A stretch of 64,000 nucleotides of DNA from Rhinopithecus roxellana (Eukaryota; Chordata; Mammalia; Primates; Cercopithecidae), in contig NC_044568.1 of NCBI RefSeq assembly GCF_007565055.1, forward strand, positions 40,513,156 through 40,577,155, in the 5' to 3' direction. The notes under the pieces were generated by a model. That model made no database searches and was not told the DNA's origin. It saw only the letters and a program-made list of their open reading frames with translations. Both the position numbers and the translations under genes were made by a program. Of the stretch, positions 33,281-45,144 are shown one piece after another (position 1 is the first letter of the stretch; each line of letters opens with the position of its first letter).

Positions 33281-34989
33281 CAATCAGCCCCTATCTTTGT
33301 GAATCACAGAGCCCAAATGAGAGATTAACAAAATAATTTCAATTTATATAAATTTTTCATATGCAATGATAGTACGTGCAAAATGCTAAAGAGGAAGAAA
33401 GACCCAGCAGGTACCTAGGGCAGGGAAGGAAGGTTACAAGAATGTTTTGTGCAAGAAGAGATGCTGTGCTTTGAAAACAAATCAGAAGTCATTGTGAGGT
33501 GAGTGAAACTGAAGAAAAAGAGAAAGAGAAAATAAGGTTTAGAAGGCAATAGCCACGCAAAGGAGTCAAGCTTAATCTCCATGCTCTGACTCTACTTCCC
33601 ACCTCTATCCCTTCTTTGATCTCAGGACTGGGCATCGGCACAGTCCACCCAGAAATCTCTGCCTGTTGGAGAACAATTGCTCTCTGCTTACAGAGAGCAA
33701 ACTGAAGTTATTTTGGACTGTGGCCTGTTATGGTAACCACTACCCACTGGCCGCCACATATGTTAATTTCATTTTGATCTGAAATAAAACATAATAAGAG
33801 AATAATTTAAACAAAGAGCCAGAAATGTCCCATTTTGCAAGTTGAGCAAACGCTCCATGTGTCATTTTTATTAATGCTATCAGACAAAACAATTTTACTG
33901 GCCATGAGTGGGAAGCTTAAGGGCCTTTTCTGGAGTTGCTACTTGTGCTGTGGGAAATTGCATTTGCACTCTGGGGTTCCTGTATTGATGGAATATATTC
34001 ATTTCCTCTTGGAATGACAGAAAATAATTCTGGAGGGAAATCAAATAGTTCAGGTTTCCAAGGATCACCCTTGCTTATTCTCTAGATGTGTAGAGAATCC
34101 ATCAGGTTGGAAATTGGCCAGCTGTGAGTGGTTCGAATGATTTTTGATACTGATAGTCTATTTGGCCTTGGCCCATGGAGGCTATCACATAACATATACA
34201 GTTGTCAGGACTGCCATGTGGCATAACACAGAAGGATGTTGCAACCCAGAGCGGCGCAATCCAGCAGCACTAGAGATAATGTCTACTGCCTCTCTTGTTA
34301 ATCTTCTAAGAAAAGGTTTCGCTCGAAAACTAAGAAAGAAAAAAAGGTCAACAAACATATTTGTGTGTCATATGTGTGAATTCAGGTATACATGGCTTCG
34401 TAAAGATCATTTTCACTGAATCTGGGTTCATATATCCCGCCTCCCTTACTCTCTCAAAATGAATCCAATCTTAAAAGATACAACTGTTTTATGCGTCATT
34501 TATGTGGAAAATCTGACCTGCAGGCCATTCGTGCCAGTTAATTAATTTTCCTTTGCTCGCCAGACAGCTGTCACAGAAGTGGAAGATGCTCTCATTTCAT
34601 GCCTAAATTGTGTAGAGAAGGGTTCTTCAAATTAGAATGCAAGAAGCCACTCAGAGCTAGCCCCTAAGGGGGAAAAAAGGCATATGACTGGAAAATACTT
34701 TCAACTCTCTGTCCCTTCCTTCCCATCCATCCTGTATGCCTTCTCTCTTACACAATCCTATCCTTGGATTATAAATAAATCATTCTCCATCTATCAAAAA
34801 GGCTTCTTTCCATTTATGCATCCTTGCGTTGTCAGTCTCTCAGTCAGTCATCTGTCCATCTGTCCATTCGGTAACTTACTCATTCATCAGTTCAGTCATT
34901 AAAGTCTTATTTTCCTATGACCCACAAAAGATCATTCGGAGCTTCTTCTTGTGCACACAGTACCCATGTATGCTTTTTTTTCACATACT
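33281..34989. other. Unique DNA, partly candidate conserved block
   Basis: No interspersed repeat recognised. The segment 34490-34620 has TTAATTAATTTTCC next to GACAGCTGTCA, a homeobox plus E-box arrangement. A 91-codon frame at 34144-34419 ends in a CxxC and two His but lacks the spacing of a C2H2 finger. No gene is called. Confidence 0.5.
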
Positions 34990-35385
34990 ACTTTGTCTTC
35001 TGTAGGAGCATGTGAGATCCTTGAGGGTAAGAACCATGCTGTGTCCCTTTCCTCTGGGGTCCCTTGTCCTTGTTGTTGATTCCGCCTGGAATATTCTTTC
35101 TCTCACTCTATTTCCTCCCTTCCTTTAGGACTCAGCTTAAATGTCACCCTCTCAGAGGTCACCCTCTCCTTACCCTCCTCCTCAATAGCCTGGTTTCTTA
35201 TCTCTTCATAGCATTTATCGCTATGTAGTTCTTTCGTGTATTTCTTTATTGACTCTTTATCTTGCTCCCCAGTTGGCTACTAGGTCCACGAGGACAAGCA
35301 CCAAATTGGTTTGCACTTTTAAATGCCTAGTACACATAGAGTGCACTGAACAAAATTGTTACTCAATAAATATTGTTAGCAATCC
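34990..35385 (+). repeat. L2 LINE 3' end
   Basis: 'ggactcagcttaaatgtcac', 'gcatttatcgctatgtagtt', 'acgaggacaagcaccaa' and 'tactcaataaatattg' give the L2 3' end in order. The first 65 bases look like a second, overlapping L2-type piece. Confidence 0.85.
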
Positions 35386-36194
35386 AATTCATAAACATTT
35401 TTATCGTTGCACCCCCAGCTAATGGTTGAGGATTCTGCATTCTACATGTAATAGGCATGTGGCTAATGTTGGCTGCTCAGAAGTAAAATCATTCTATCAA
35501 ATGCAGACCATGCAATTGAAAATATCTAGAGCTGAATTCATTCCTATTTTCCATTTGCTTCTCTCTCTCTCTACCTCTATTTCTCATTTTGTTGCCTGAG
35601 ATCCTTTGGAGATATTTGGGGTTCTAAATACTCTCTCTTATGCCATCCTGAGCAAGATGAATAATGTTGTTACAGCAAAGCATAAACCATGAAAGTGCAA
35701 CCAACTGAGCTTTTGACACTTTCATGATAAGTTCATATTTATATTTAAAATGTGAGTAAGAATAGACTAAATGAATAATTTCAGCTGGGGGGTTGCTCAC
35801 TCACTTACTTTTGACATATGGCCTCAATTAGGATGCGAAGAAAATTTTAACAGAAGAAATTTTGCAAAATGTGGGTGGGGGATTTGACCTGCACCATAGA
35901 ACATTCAGCAGTCTGCCTTCCCCACTGTCCATTAAAATCATCTGTGGTTCCGTATAGTTATGGACCTGAACTAGGCTTCAAAAAAGCAGAAAATGCTGCT
36001 CTTCTTCTAATGTAATATATTAAACAGAGTGGAACAAAGAAAGCTGAGGAAGACAGACACTTTGGAAGCCACGGGTTGTAATAGGTGCTGCCTTCCACTC
36101 TGTTCCATAACTTCCCAAGTTGTTTAGGCTCAGGAGAGAAGAGCCAACAGAGGACCAGATTGTAAAACATTTGGTCTTGTAAAAATAAGATTAC
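35386..36194. other. Unique DNA
   Basis: A short CT run lies at 35561-35582. Nothing else is recognised. Confidence 0.5.
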
Positions 36195-36640
36195 ATCACA
36201 ATACACAAAAACTGGGAACAATCTAAATGCCATCAGTTGACATATGGATAGGCAAAACATGGTCTATCGATACAATGAAACACTATCCAGCAATAAAAAG
36301 AAACTACTGACACATGGTACATTATGAAGGAAGCTCAAAAACATTATGCCAAGTGAAAGAAGTCACACACAAGAGGCCACATATTACAGGATCCCATTTA
36401 CATGAAATGTCCAAAAAGGGCAAATTTATAGAAACAGAAAGTAAATTAGTGGTTGCCAGGGACTGGGGGTAGAAATGAGCATTAATTGTAAATAAACATG
36501 ATCTTGTTAGGGGAGTGAAAATGATCTAAAACTGATTTAAGGTGATGGTTGTACTACTCAGTAAATTTACTAAAACTCATTGAGTTGCATTCATGAAATA
36601 GGAGAATTTTATGATACATAAAAAACACCTCAATCAAGTT
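36195..36640 (+). mobile_element. L1M-type 3' end
   Basis: 'tgggaacaatctaaatgcca', 'atgaaacactatccagcaat', 'ggatcccatttacatgaaat' and 'gtggttgccagggactgggg' are typical of old mammalian L1 (L1M) ends. Confidence 0.85.
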
Positions 36641-37434
36641 GTTCTTCAAACTTAAAGATTATATTTTTTCTTATTCAGTGGCACTGCTGGCTTAGTTTAA
36701 ATTACTGTTCCTTTGATGATAATAAAACACAATGAACTTTTGCCTACAATTCTCCTTTTTATTTACTTACATTTTAAATTAAACTTGTCTCTGTAAAATA
36801 AGATTGGATCCATTTTTTCTTTTCAGAATACTAATTCTGAAAAATTAATTGCCTAATGTAAACGAATGGGCTAAAAATCACTGTTTTTAAGCCAAACTTT
36901 TAAAGGGAGATTTTAAATAATAAAGTTCTGAGCTTTTTCCTTTAGAAATGATACTTTCTCCTTTCACTTGGTTCATTTCACTTGATTTCAAGATTCTAAT
37001 TTCTTCTGGGCTGATGGGAGTGGTCAGGTTTTTGTACATCTTCTCAAAGGGAATTAAATTTGCAATTATCGCTAGCACACCATAGACTCCTGCAAACCCG
37101 TGTTTCGTACAGTCTTCAGATCCCTGCTGCAATTTGCATTTTTTCAAGGTGAAGTGCAGATGTCAAATTAATATGGAAAGCGCCAGGATTGCCAAAGGGC
37201 CTGGGTCAATGGTATTGGTCTAATTGGAGGACATGAGCCTTTCCTGTGGAAAGGGTCCAGGGACTGACGTCAGAAACAGCAAAGATCCTTCGTATGTGAG
37301 CAGGGGCAGAGCGGGGGAAGAGAAAACTGGGAACACAACACAGGACATGTGTTACTGGGGAAAGTTAGGATTCAGAGAAAAGAGTTAAGTCACCCAGATA
37401 ATTATCATGGTCACTAGTCTTCTTATTATGATGA
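36641..37434. other. Unique DNA
   Basis: Contains an 86-codon minus-strand open frame (36887-37147) of fairly even composition with no domain I recognise. No repeat recognised. It is not called as a gene because there is no supporting start context, splice site or homology. Confidence 0.45.
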
Positions 37435-37565
37435 CTTTTATTTCATTAGTCACGTGCCAGGCACTGTGTCAGGCATTTTGTATACATTACCCCATTTAAG
37501 TCTGACAAAAACTCTCTTGGCAAATTATTATTCTTATTCTGCAGAAATGAGAGGCCCCAAAAGGT
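37435..37565 (-). repeat. MIR, antisense
   Basis: 'cacgtgccaggcactgtgtc' and 'gtatacattaccccatttaa' match reversed MIR. Confidence 0.8.
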
Positions 37566-37584
37566 GAAAGTATTTGCAATAAAT

Positions 37585-38125
37585 GATTATTGAGCCCTTA
37601 CTATATTGGCAAGCATATTTCAAAATGCTGTTTATTATCAAACTTACCTCTCACAATAACCCATGAGGTCAATGTTACTTTTACTTGCACACTGTGAATG
37701 AGAGGATGAGCCAGAGAGAATTTAAGAAGAAAGTCCAAACACAGTGGCTCATGCCTATAATCTCAGCACTTTGGGAGGCTGAGGAGGGTGGATCACCTGA
37801 GGTCAGGACTTCAAGACCAGCCTGGCCAACATGATGAGACCCCTTCTCTACTAAAAATACAAAAAAATTAGCCGGGGGGCAGTGGTGAGTGCCTGTAGTC
37901 CCAGTTACTAGGGAGGCCGAGGCAACAGAATAGCTTGAACCCAGGAGGTCAGGCTGCAATGAGCCGAGAGCTCGCCACTGCACTCCAAACCGGGAGACAG
38001 AGTGAAACTCCATCTCAAAAAAAAAAAGAAGAAGAAGACGCATGCCCAGGGTCCCACAGTTAGGAAACATCATAGGCTCTGACTCTGTAAGGCTCAGGCC
38101 ACTAGACTTACAGACAACCACACTG
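37585..38125 (-). repeat. MIR, antisense, split by an Alu
   Basis: The left part 37585-37730 ('tgagcccttactatattggc', 'cacaataacccatgaggtca') continues after the Alu at 38040-38125 ('ggtcccacagttaggaaac', 'ggctctgactctgtaaggct'). Confidence 0.75.
37733..38036 (+). mobile_element. Alu inside MIR
   Basis: Alu lacking its first few bases ('ccaaacacagtggctcatgc') with the rest complete and an A-tail ending aaaaagaagaagaaga. AAGAAGAA on both sides may be the target duplication. Confidence 0.92.
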
Positions 38126-38429
38126 CCTTGTGCAAGCGCATCCGGCCAAGAATGAAGCATTAAACTCTTTGAGCGCTTGTGAAAAGACCATGAACTTCCA
38201 GGCCACAAGGCCCTTACCTGTGCTGTTCTCCACACTCCAAATCCAGAATCTTGCTTTAAGTCTTTTTTTATTTTCTCAAGTTGGGTTGTATGCAGCCATT
38301 AGGGGAAAAGGAAAGGAGAGAATCTTACAGTCTTCAGTCTTTCAACAGAGCAGTTCTATTTATTGTTGCCTAAGTTAAGGGTTTCCATGAGGTTTCATTT
38401 GAATGAAAGAAGCACTGAAATTATAAAGA

Positions 38430-38590
38430 AACCATATCTTTATTCATGTTGTAGCATGTGTCAGAATTGTCTTCCGTTTTAAGGCTGAGTAATATTCCCT
38501 TGTAGGTATACACCACATTTTGCTTGTCCCTTCATCTGTCGATAGGTACCTGCATTGCCTCCATCTTTTAGCTAATGTGAATACTACTGT
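38430..38590 (-). mobile_element. L1M-type fragment, antisense
   Basis: 'ggctgagtaatattcccttg', 'tatacaccacattttgcttg' and 'cttcatctgtcgataggtac' are reversed L1 ORF2 end sequence. Confidence 0.75.
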
Positions 38591-38859
38591 AGTGAACCAA
38601 GTCAATCTTTTAAATTCTGCTTTAGCTATGATTTTCCAAATAATTATTGCAAATTCATTTTATTTAGATTTTAATCTGATCCTACCTACTTCCATAAGCA
38701 GAAGATTTGACTGCAGAAGTGACCACATCCCAGTAACAATAAAACAATTTAATTCTGATTTTAAAAAAAAAAGAAACTGTTTAGCTTTAAACTAATAAAA
38801 CAATTACATCTTCTGAGGGTGTTCCCCAGAGAGAAATGAGGGGAGATGTGTTCAGGATA

Positions 38860-39060
38860 TTAGATTTGGCATTGAACCCTTACTAGGACCCATACCAGTT
38901 GTTTGTGATTTGATAAACTTATCTCTTCAAACTTCAGTTTCCTCGCCAGTTAAAGCAGAATGATAGTTGTCCATCTTGCCAATGTTACAAGGATGTTTTA
39001 AGGATCAAACGAGATAATGTGTAAGAAAGTGCTTTGTATTCTATACAACAGTCTTGAAAT
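38860..39060 (+). repeat. MIR
   Basis: 'cttcagtttcctcgccagtt', 'ggatgttttaaggatcaaac' and 'gagataatgtgtaagaaagt' in MIR order. Confidence 0.78.
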
Positions 39061-39064
39061 AATA

Positions 39065-39290
39065 CTAATATATAGTAGTGATTTATTGAACCAGTTCCTG
39101 GCATAGTCCTGGGTAAGCCCCTTTACATGGATTATCTTCCATAAACCCCACAGTAGCTCTAAGCAATAGGTATTATATTATCCCTATTTAATAGATAAGA
39201 AAGCTGAGGCTTAGGGACGTTAGCAATTCACCCAGATGTCACAGCCAGAAAAGTGGTAGCACTTCTAGAATCAGAAACAGGTTTGGACTC
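39065..39290 (-). repeat. MIR, antisense
   Basis: 'ttcctggcatagtcctgggt', 'tacatggattatcttccata' and 'gcttagggacgttagcaatt' match reversed MIR. It lies tail to tail with the MIR at 38860. Confidence 0.82.
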
Positions 39291-39689
39291 ATTTTTTTAA
39301 TAGCTCTTTTTCAAAGATGCATTTTAATGTCACCTCTTCTTAATATTTTAAGTGAAACTGATAATTCGTACTTAGGCTTTCATGCTATTTTTGCACCCCT
39401 TTTACAGAAGCTGATCACAGTCTTTCTTGCATTCAGAATGACGTGGGTTCTTGCCTGACTCTCACGAAGTACTTAGAAGGTAGGGCTGCATCTGTTCCTT
39501 CCAAAACCTGCAGCACCTGGAGCCCTGTGAGCACTCAAAATGAGGCCGTTCCTTCCTCTGGACCCTACTGGGCAGAATTTACACACTGAAATCCACAATG
39601 GGCTCTTTGTCATCTGAGTTCTGTCTGGCTTCTCTGGACTTACGCCATTGCACAAAAACTGGCATCTGGTTAAAATGGAAAATAATAGT
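39291..39689. other. Unique DNA
   Basis: No repeat or gene recognised. Confidence 0.5.
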
Positions 39690-39870
39690 AATAACAATAG
39701 TAGCTAATATTTATTGAGTCCTTTCCAGGTTTGAAGCCTGTGCAAGTCCCTGATGTGGATCATCTCATTTAATCTTTATGCCAAGCCTATTTTCCAACCC
39801 CACTCCATTGCACAGACAAGAAAGCTGAAGCTTAGAGGTCAGACGGCTAAGAATGTGGTAGACTCCCTTT
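39690..39870 (-). repeat. MIR, antisense
   Basis: 'gctaatatttattgagtcct', 'gatcatctcatttaatcttt' and 'gaagcttagaggtcagacgg' match reversed MIR. Confidence 0.78.
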
Positions 39871-39959
39871 ACAGCTAAAGTTTGCTGGTGCCCCAGATTT
39901 CACTGTTAACCTGCAGACCACAGCACTGCATTTGCTAGAATCCCCCTTACAAAATTCTC

Positions 39960-40190
39960 CTCATTCCTCTAGACACACTTAATATGCCAGCTCCTCACTG
40001 AACCTCCCCTAATTCCCTCAGCCATTCCAATCCATTCTCAGCCTCCTCATCATTCATGCTGTCCCCGCACACACTTCTTTCATTGTTAGTAACTGTCTCT
40101 TCTGTCCACGTGATTCTAACATTGTATTTCACTACCACATTTCTCACAGCATCTAGCAAAATGCCTAGTGTGGACCGGGCACTTAGCATC
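39960..40190 (+). repeat. Possible L2-type relic
   Basis: 'cagctcctcactgaacctcc' and 'tctagcaaaatgcctagtgt' are compatible with a worn L2 3' end. The match is weak. Confidence 0.4.
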
Positions 40191-40624
40191 AAGTTCTGAA
40201 TTCTCCCTTTGCCATTGGTTCATTCATTTGTAATTCAACAGGCTTGCTATATAAGAGGGCAGTTATACTATCTTTTCCCCAGCTCCCAGAGCAATGTTTC
40301 TTGATTATGTCAAATAGAGCTGTCTTAATTATTTGACTCATCTTTGAACTGTCAGTTATTGAAAGGTCTATAGAGGGAAAGTCTCCACAGGATTTCTGAC
40401 ATATTGTGACAGAAGGAGGAACAGGGCTCAAGTTCATGCCAGGACCCTAGAATAAGGTGGCTGTGCACAATTTTATCCAGTTCTGTTTTCAATAGATCAT
40501 GAAATTTTAGAAGACTGAACAATTGTTCGAATTTCTCTGCTCAGTGTTTACTTGCTCATATCAGAGACGCATTCCAAAAGCAGAATCTGAAAAGAGAAAG
40601 AGGTGGTGGGCAAGAGGAACATAG
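40191..40624. other. Unique DNA
   Basis: No repeat or gene recognised. Confidence 0.5.
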
Positions 40625-40765
40625 CCATTAGGAATCATTACTGAGCACCTTGTATCTGCCAACCCTACACAAGGTGTTCAACTTATATTATTACCGTATC
40701 TATGTCTCACAAAAACCCTAGGAAACAGTCTGTTATTAATACTATTTCTCTATATCATAAGATTC
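40625..40765 (-). repeat. MIR, antisense
   Basis: 'tactgagcaccttgtatctg' and 'ctcacaaaaaccctaggaaa' match reversed MIR. Confidence 0.65.
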
Positions 40766-40884
40766 TATAGCCCAGCTCTTTCTTTCCAACAGCACTTTTC
40801 AATATTTTAAAGTGTATGGACATATTATTCGGGGAAAAAAAAACTTATTACAATAAATACATGGGGCCATCTGCATTTTATATT

Positions 40885-41010
40885 ATATCAACAGATGTTT
40901 TCAACATCTTATTAGGAACTGACCATGCTTCTAGGCAGAGGGGATAAAACAATGAACAGAATAGGCAAGATCCCTGCTATTCTGAAGCTTATATAATGGA
41001 AGATAAAATG
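40885..41010 (+). repeat. L2-type relic
   Basis: 'gaactgaccatgcttctagg', 'ataaaacaatgaacagaat' and 'gatccctgctattctgaagc' follow a common L2-type segment. Confidence 0.55.
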
Positions 41011-41189
41011 CGTCAGTTGACGACAGGACTGGAGATCAGAGCTGAAGATAGACCAAAATGTTAACATTGATTAGGAAATATTTTTCCTAAGAGTTAATAT
41101 TTTCATATAAATTATAACCTCCTCAACGTATAATATGGACTTTTCATATATAGTCTATGATATATATAGTTCTCTTTTTCACTTCACTC

Positions 41190-41590
41190 CAGGCACACTG
41201 ACATCTAAGGTCTTTCCTTTTCCTTTAATTCTCCTTCCTCAGACACCCCCATGGCTGGGTCCCTCTTTTCCTGCAAGTCTGTGCTCAGACATTACCCTTT
41301 CAGCTAAGTGAGCCCTTTGCTGAACCTGTCAATAAAAAAGAGCAAACATCAGTTGCCTGCACTTTTTATCCTCACCCTGTTTTATGTCTCTTCATAGATT
41401 CTGTTTTGCCAACTGTAACGCTTTAGCTTTGCTTGTTTAACCATCTATTGTCAGTCTCATTTCATCAGAATATAAACTTTATGAAGGTGTAAGGCTGTGT
41501 CATTAAGCCCACTACTGTATATGGAGCAATTTGCACAGTCCTTGTTCATAAAAAGTGCTCAGGCAAGTAGCTGAATTGTTCAGTGAACAC
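41190..41590 (+). repeat. L2 LINE 3' end
   Basis: 'gtgctcagacattacccttt', 'gagccctttgctgaacctgt', 'gtcagtctcatttcatcaga' and 'cataaaaagtgctcaggcaa' in L2 order, diverged. Confidence 0.65.
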
Positions 41591-41754
41591 TAAAAATCAC
41601 AGTAACCTCTACATATATTTTAGAAAGAAGAAACACAGATGTGTAGAATATTTAGTGTACAGATACTATTCGATGCCATTATGAATGTCGGGGTCTCTTG
41701 CATTAGCTGCAGAGCAGCATCTAGCTAATAAAGAAAGATGTACCAGAGAAAGTC

Positions 41755-41900
41755 TTGCACTAAGATTGAAGAGAGCTCACTTCTAGTCTTGGCTCTGGAC
41801 ATGAAGAACACACTTAACCTTAGTTTCACCATGAGGAAAATCTGAGAACTGAGCTATCCAGGGTCCTTTCTGGCCCAGAATCTGTAATTCCGCGGGCTAT
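41755..41900 (+). repeat. MIR-type relic
   Basis: 'cttctagtcttggctctgga', 'acacacttaaccttagtttc' and 'ccagggtcctttctggccca' resemble MIR/MIR3. Confidence 0.6.
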
Positions 41901-42245
41901 GCCCTCCTTTTGGTATCCTCAAAGAAGCATATGTGGCTTGTTGACATAAGAAGGGACTTGCAAGTTTAAAAGCTTCCTATATATTCAGAAACTCACTCAT
42001 ATTCCCAAAAGGTGGTGGTAGTTGAAAAACCATTGCTTTCAGTAATTACGGTTTTTCAAATTTTTCAGGATTATGATGCAGAATAATAATTGTCACCAAT
42101 TACTAAGTGCCCACACTTTAGGAACTTAGTTAAAACGACAAAATCTAATTATAGGGTGCAAACACTTGCATAAATTGATGGATTTGGGGCTTATACTAAG
42201 GTAATAACACAGTGTAAAGCCAGGAAGATTTGATTTCTATTTATT
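41901..42245. other. Unique DNA
   Basis: No repeat or gene recognised. Confidence 0.5.
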
Positions 42246-42545
42246 TTTTATTTTTATTTTTTAAGAAGAAGAGTCTTGCTTTGTTGCCCAGGCTGGAGTG
42301 CAGTGGCGTGATCCCAGCTCACTGCAGCCTCGGCCTTCTGGGTTCAGGCAATCCTCCTACCACAGCCTGCTGGGTAACTAGAACTACAGGCATGCTCCAC
42401 CACGCCTGGCTAATTTTTGTATATGTTTTAGAGATAGGGTCTTGCTATGTTGCCCAGGCTGGTCTTGAACTCTGGGCTTAAGAAATCCTCCCGCCTTGGC
42501 CTCCCAAAGTGTTAGGATTACAAGCATGAGCCACCATGCATGGCC
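42246..42545 (-). mobile_element. AluJ, antisense
   Basis: Diverged reversed Alu after a T-rich tail, with 'gttgcccaggctggtcttga' and 'gatagggtcttgctatgttg' typical of AluJ. TGATTTC at 42231-42237 and 42547-42553 is the likely target duplication. Confidence 0.92.
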
Positions 42546-42553
42546 CTGATTTC

Positions 42554-43111
42554 ATCTTTATTTCCTTTAAATCTAGTTGATTATTTTAAAAGAACTAATG
42601 AAGAAGCATGATCTCTTTTCCTGTACTCAGCCACCTGGCTTCCCATCTCAGTCACTGGGAAACTTTTATGTAAAGACAATGTAGTATCTTGATGGATCAT
42701 GCAAATATTGGAGGATGGCTGAACTGTCTGAATTCTGGTTCTGCCATTCACTGTAACCTAAAATAAACTCCCCACCTCTTGTTAACTTTAAGCATTTGGG
42801 GGTTTTTTAAAGGGAATAATAAAAGACAATCTAGAGGGAAATTTTTGGAAGACAGTAAGCTAAAATTTGTAAAGCACTTGACATAGATTTGTCATTTGAC
42901 AAATGCTAGCTTCCTTCTTCTCTCTTTTTTCATCTTTACATCGTTAGAGAAACTGAGCTTTTGGAGAGATACATGGGTAACATTCCACGGGCAACGTTGC
43001 CTACCCTTGCAAAGGGAAAATGGCTTCAGAATCCCACTTTACTTCTTACTTCACCCCTCTAGCAAAACTAAAATGACCTATTTTTCCATACTAATACTTC
43101 TCTACAAAAAT
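42554..43111. other. Unique DNA
   Basis: No repeat or gene recognised. Confidence 0.5.
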
Positions 43112-43425
43112 TTGCTTAATTGGGCCAGGCGCGGTGACTCATGCCTGTAATCCTAACACTTTGGGAGGCCAAGAAGGGGGTAGATCACCTGAGGTCAGGA
43201 GTTTGAGACCAGCCTGGCCAACATGGCGAATCCCCGTCTCCACTAAAAATTCAAAAATTAGCTGGGCATGATGGCAGGTGCCTATAATCCCAGCTATATG
43301 GGAGGCTGAGGCAAAAGAATTGCTTGAACCTGCGAGGTGGAAGTTGCAGTGAGCCGAGATCACACCACTGCACTCAGCCTGGGCAAGAGTAAAACTCTGC
43401 CTCCAAAAAAAAAAAAATTGCTTAA
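43112..43425 (+). mobile_element. AluS with short TSD
   Basis: Alu at 43123-43417 with a 13-base A-tail. TTGCTTAA at 43112-43119 and 43418-43425 is the likely target duplication. Confidence 0.93.
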
Positions 43426-43654
43426 CCGTAAATGCACTAGAGAAGAACTTCTTGTATGCATATATATATATATCCATCCATCTCTGTTCTCTTCAGAATA
43501 AAAGCAACAAGCTAATGCCCAATGGACTCAAAACTGGCCCATATATGTTGTATATTTGTGTTTTGTTTGTTTTGGCTCTGTAGTCCTTTAATTTTTATGT
43601 TTTTACATTTACATTGTTATACTTTAAAATACTATTACACATGAAATTCTGAAT
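43426..43654. other. Unique DNA with short (TA)n
   Basis: A short (TA)n run lies at 43461-43473. Nothing else recognised. Confidence 0.6.
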
Positions 43655-44540
43655 CTGCTTTGTTTTGAAACATCAAAAGATTTGGCAAGCCCAGAAGTAC
43701 AACCCTTACATATATGTTCATATGATTTTCAACAAGGTTGCTAAAACCATTCAATGAGGAAATGACAGTTTGTTCAACAAATGGTGTTGGGAAAACCAGA
43801 TGTCCACATGCAAAGGAATGAAGTTGAACTCTTCTTACTGTACACATATACAAAAAAAAAAAAAAAAACTCAAAATGAATCAAAGACAAACATAAGAGCT
43901 AAACTCTGAAACTCTTACAAAATATGGGGGGAAACTTCTTGATATTGGATTTGGCAATGATTTCTTGTATAAGACCCTAAAAGCAGGCAACAAAATAACA
44001 ATAGATAAATTGGACTACTGAAAATTTAAAACTTTTGTGCATCAAAACACACAATTAGAGTGAAAAGGAAACTATGGAATAGAAAATACTGGCAAATCAC
44101 ATAGTCTGATAAGGGATTAATATCCAGAATGTATCAAGAACTCCTACAACTCAACAACAAAAACAACCACCCAAATAAAAATTAAGCAAAAGACTTAACA
44201 CATTTTTCCAAAGAAGATATATGAATGACCAAAAAGCATATAAAAAGATGCTCAACATCACTAATCATTAGGAAGATGTAAATCAAAACCACGATGAAAT
44301 ACCAACCATCTCACATCCACCAGGATGTTAAGGAGGTAGAGAAATTGGAACCCTTGTACACTGTTGGTGGGAATGTAAACTGATTTAGCTACTGCGGAAA
44401 ACAGCAGGACAATATTTCAAAAAAAATAAAAATTGAGTTACCATATGATTCAACAATTTCACTTCTGGGTATATACTCAAAAGAGTTGAAAGCAGGGTCT
44501 CAAAGAGACATTGTACAATGAGGTTCATAGCAGCAATAGG
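43655..44540 (+). mobile_element. L1M-type ORF2 3' part
   Basis: Worn L1 ORF2: 'caacaaatggtgttgggaaa', 'gggattaatatccagaatgt', 'acactgttggtgggaatgta' and 'tcacttctgggtatatactc'. A 17-base A-run at 43853-43869 interrupts it. No usable frame remains. Confidence 0.9.
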
Positions 44541-44631
44541 TTCTCAATTAGAAGAGGAGTCTACCTTCTATATCTAATTGACCGTGGTTTGTTTGTTCCA
44601 GGCTGGTTGTTTAACTGTATTCTGGCAGGCA

Positions 44632-45078
44632 TTTTTTTTTTTTTTTTCGTACTTTAAGTTCTAGGGTACATGTGCACAACATGCAGGTTTGATACATAGG
44701 TATACATGTGCCATGTTGGTTTGCTGAACCCATCAACTCATCATTTACTTTAGGTATTCTCCTAATGCTATCCCTCCTCCAGCCCACCAGGGCCTGACAG
44801 GCCCTGGTGTGTGATGTTCCCCACCCTGTGACCAAGTGATCTCATTTTTCAATTCCCACCTATGAGTGAGAACATGCAGTGTTTGTTTTCTGTCCTTGTA
44901 ATAATTTGCTTAAAATGATGGTTTCCAGCTTCATCCATGTCCCTGAAAAGGACATGAACGCATCCTTTTTTATGACTGCATAGTATTCCATGGTGTATAT
45001 GTGCCACATTTTCTTAATTCAAGTCTATCATTGATGGGCATTTGGATTGGTTCCAAGTCTTTGCTATTGTGAATAGTG
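44632..45078 (-). mobile_element. L1PA-type 3' end, antisense, 5'-truncated
   Basis: A T-run then 'gtacatgtgcacaacatgca' (reversed 3' UTR) and 'catagtattccatggtgtat' (reversed ORF2 end). TCTGGCAGGCA (44621-44631) and TCTAGCAGTCA (45079-45089) look like the target duplication with two changes, which makes this a complete 5'-truncated insertion. Confidence 0.92.
44785..44809. repeat. Perfect 12-bp palindrome, 1-base spacer
   Basis: CACCAGGGCCTG, A, CAGGCCCTGGTG. It lies in the reversed L1 3' UTR. Confidence 0.97.
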
Positions 45079-45144
45079 TCTAGCAGTCATTTTTAATGAA
45101 ACTATGCTCAAGTAGTAATTCTCTGAAATTATAGGTCACTCTCA

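Noticed and set aside
34144..34419. Frame ending in CHMCEFRYTWLRKDHFH, resembling a zinc finger
   Set aside because: The spacing between the Cys pair and the His residues is not that of C2H2 fingers, there is no linker or second finger, and the frame ends at once.
37681..38235. Minus-strand frame of 184 codons
   Set aside because: Most of it is the antisense Alu frame (the usual VAQAGLE/TSGDPP-type peptides); Alu exonisation is possible in principle, but no splice evidence is visible.
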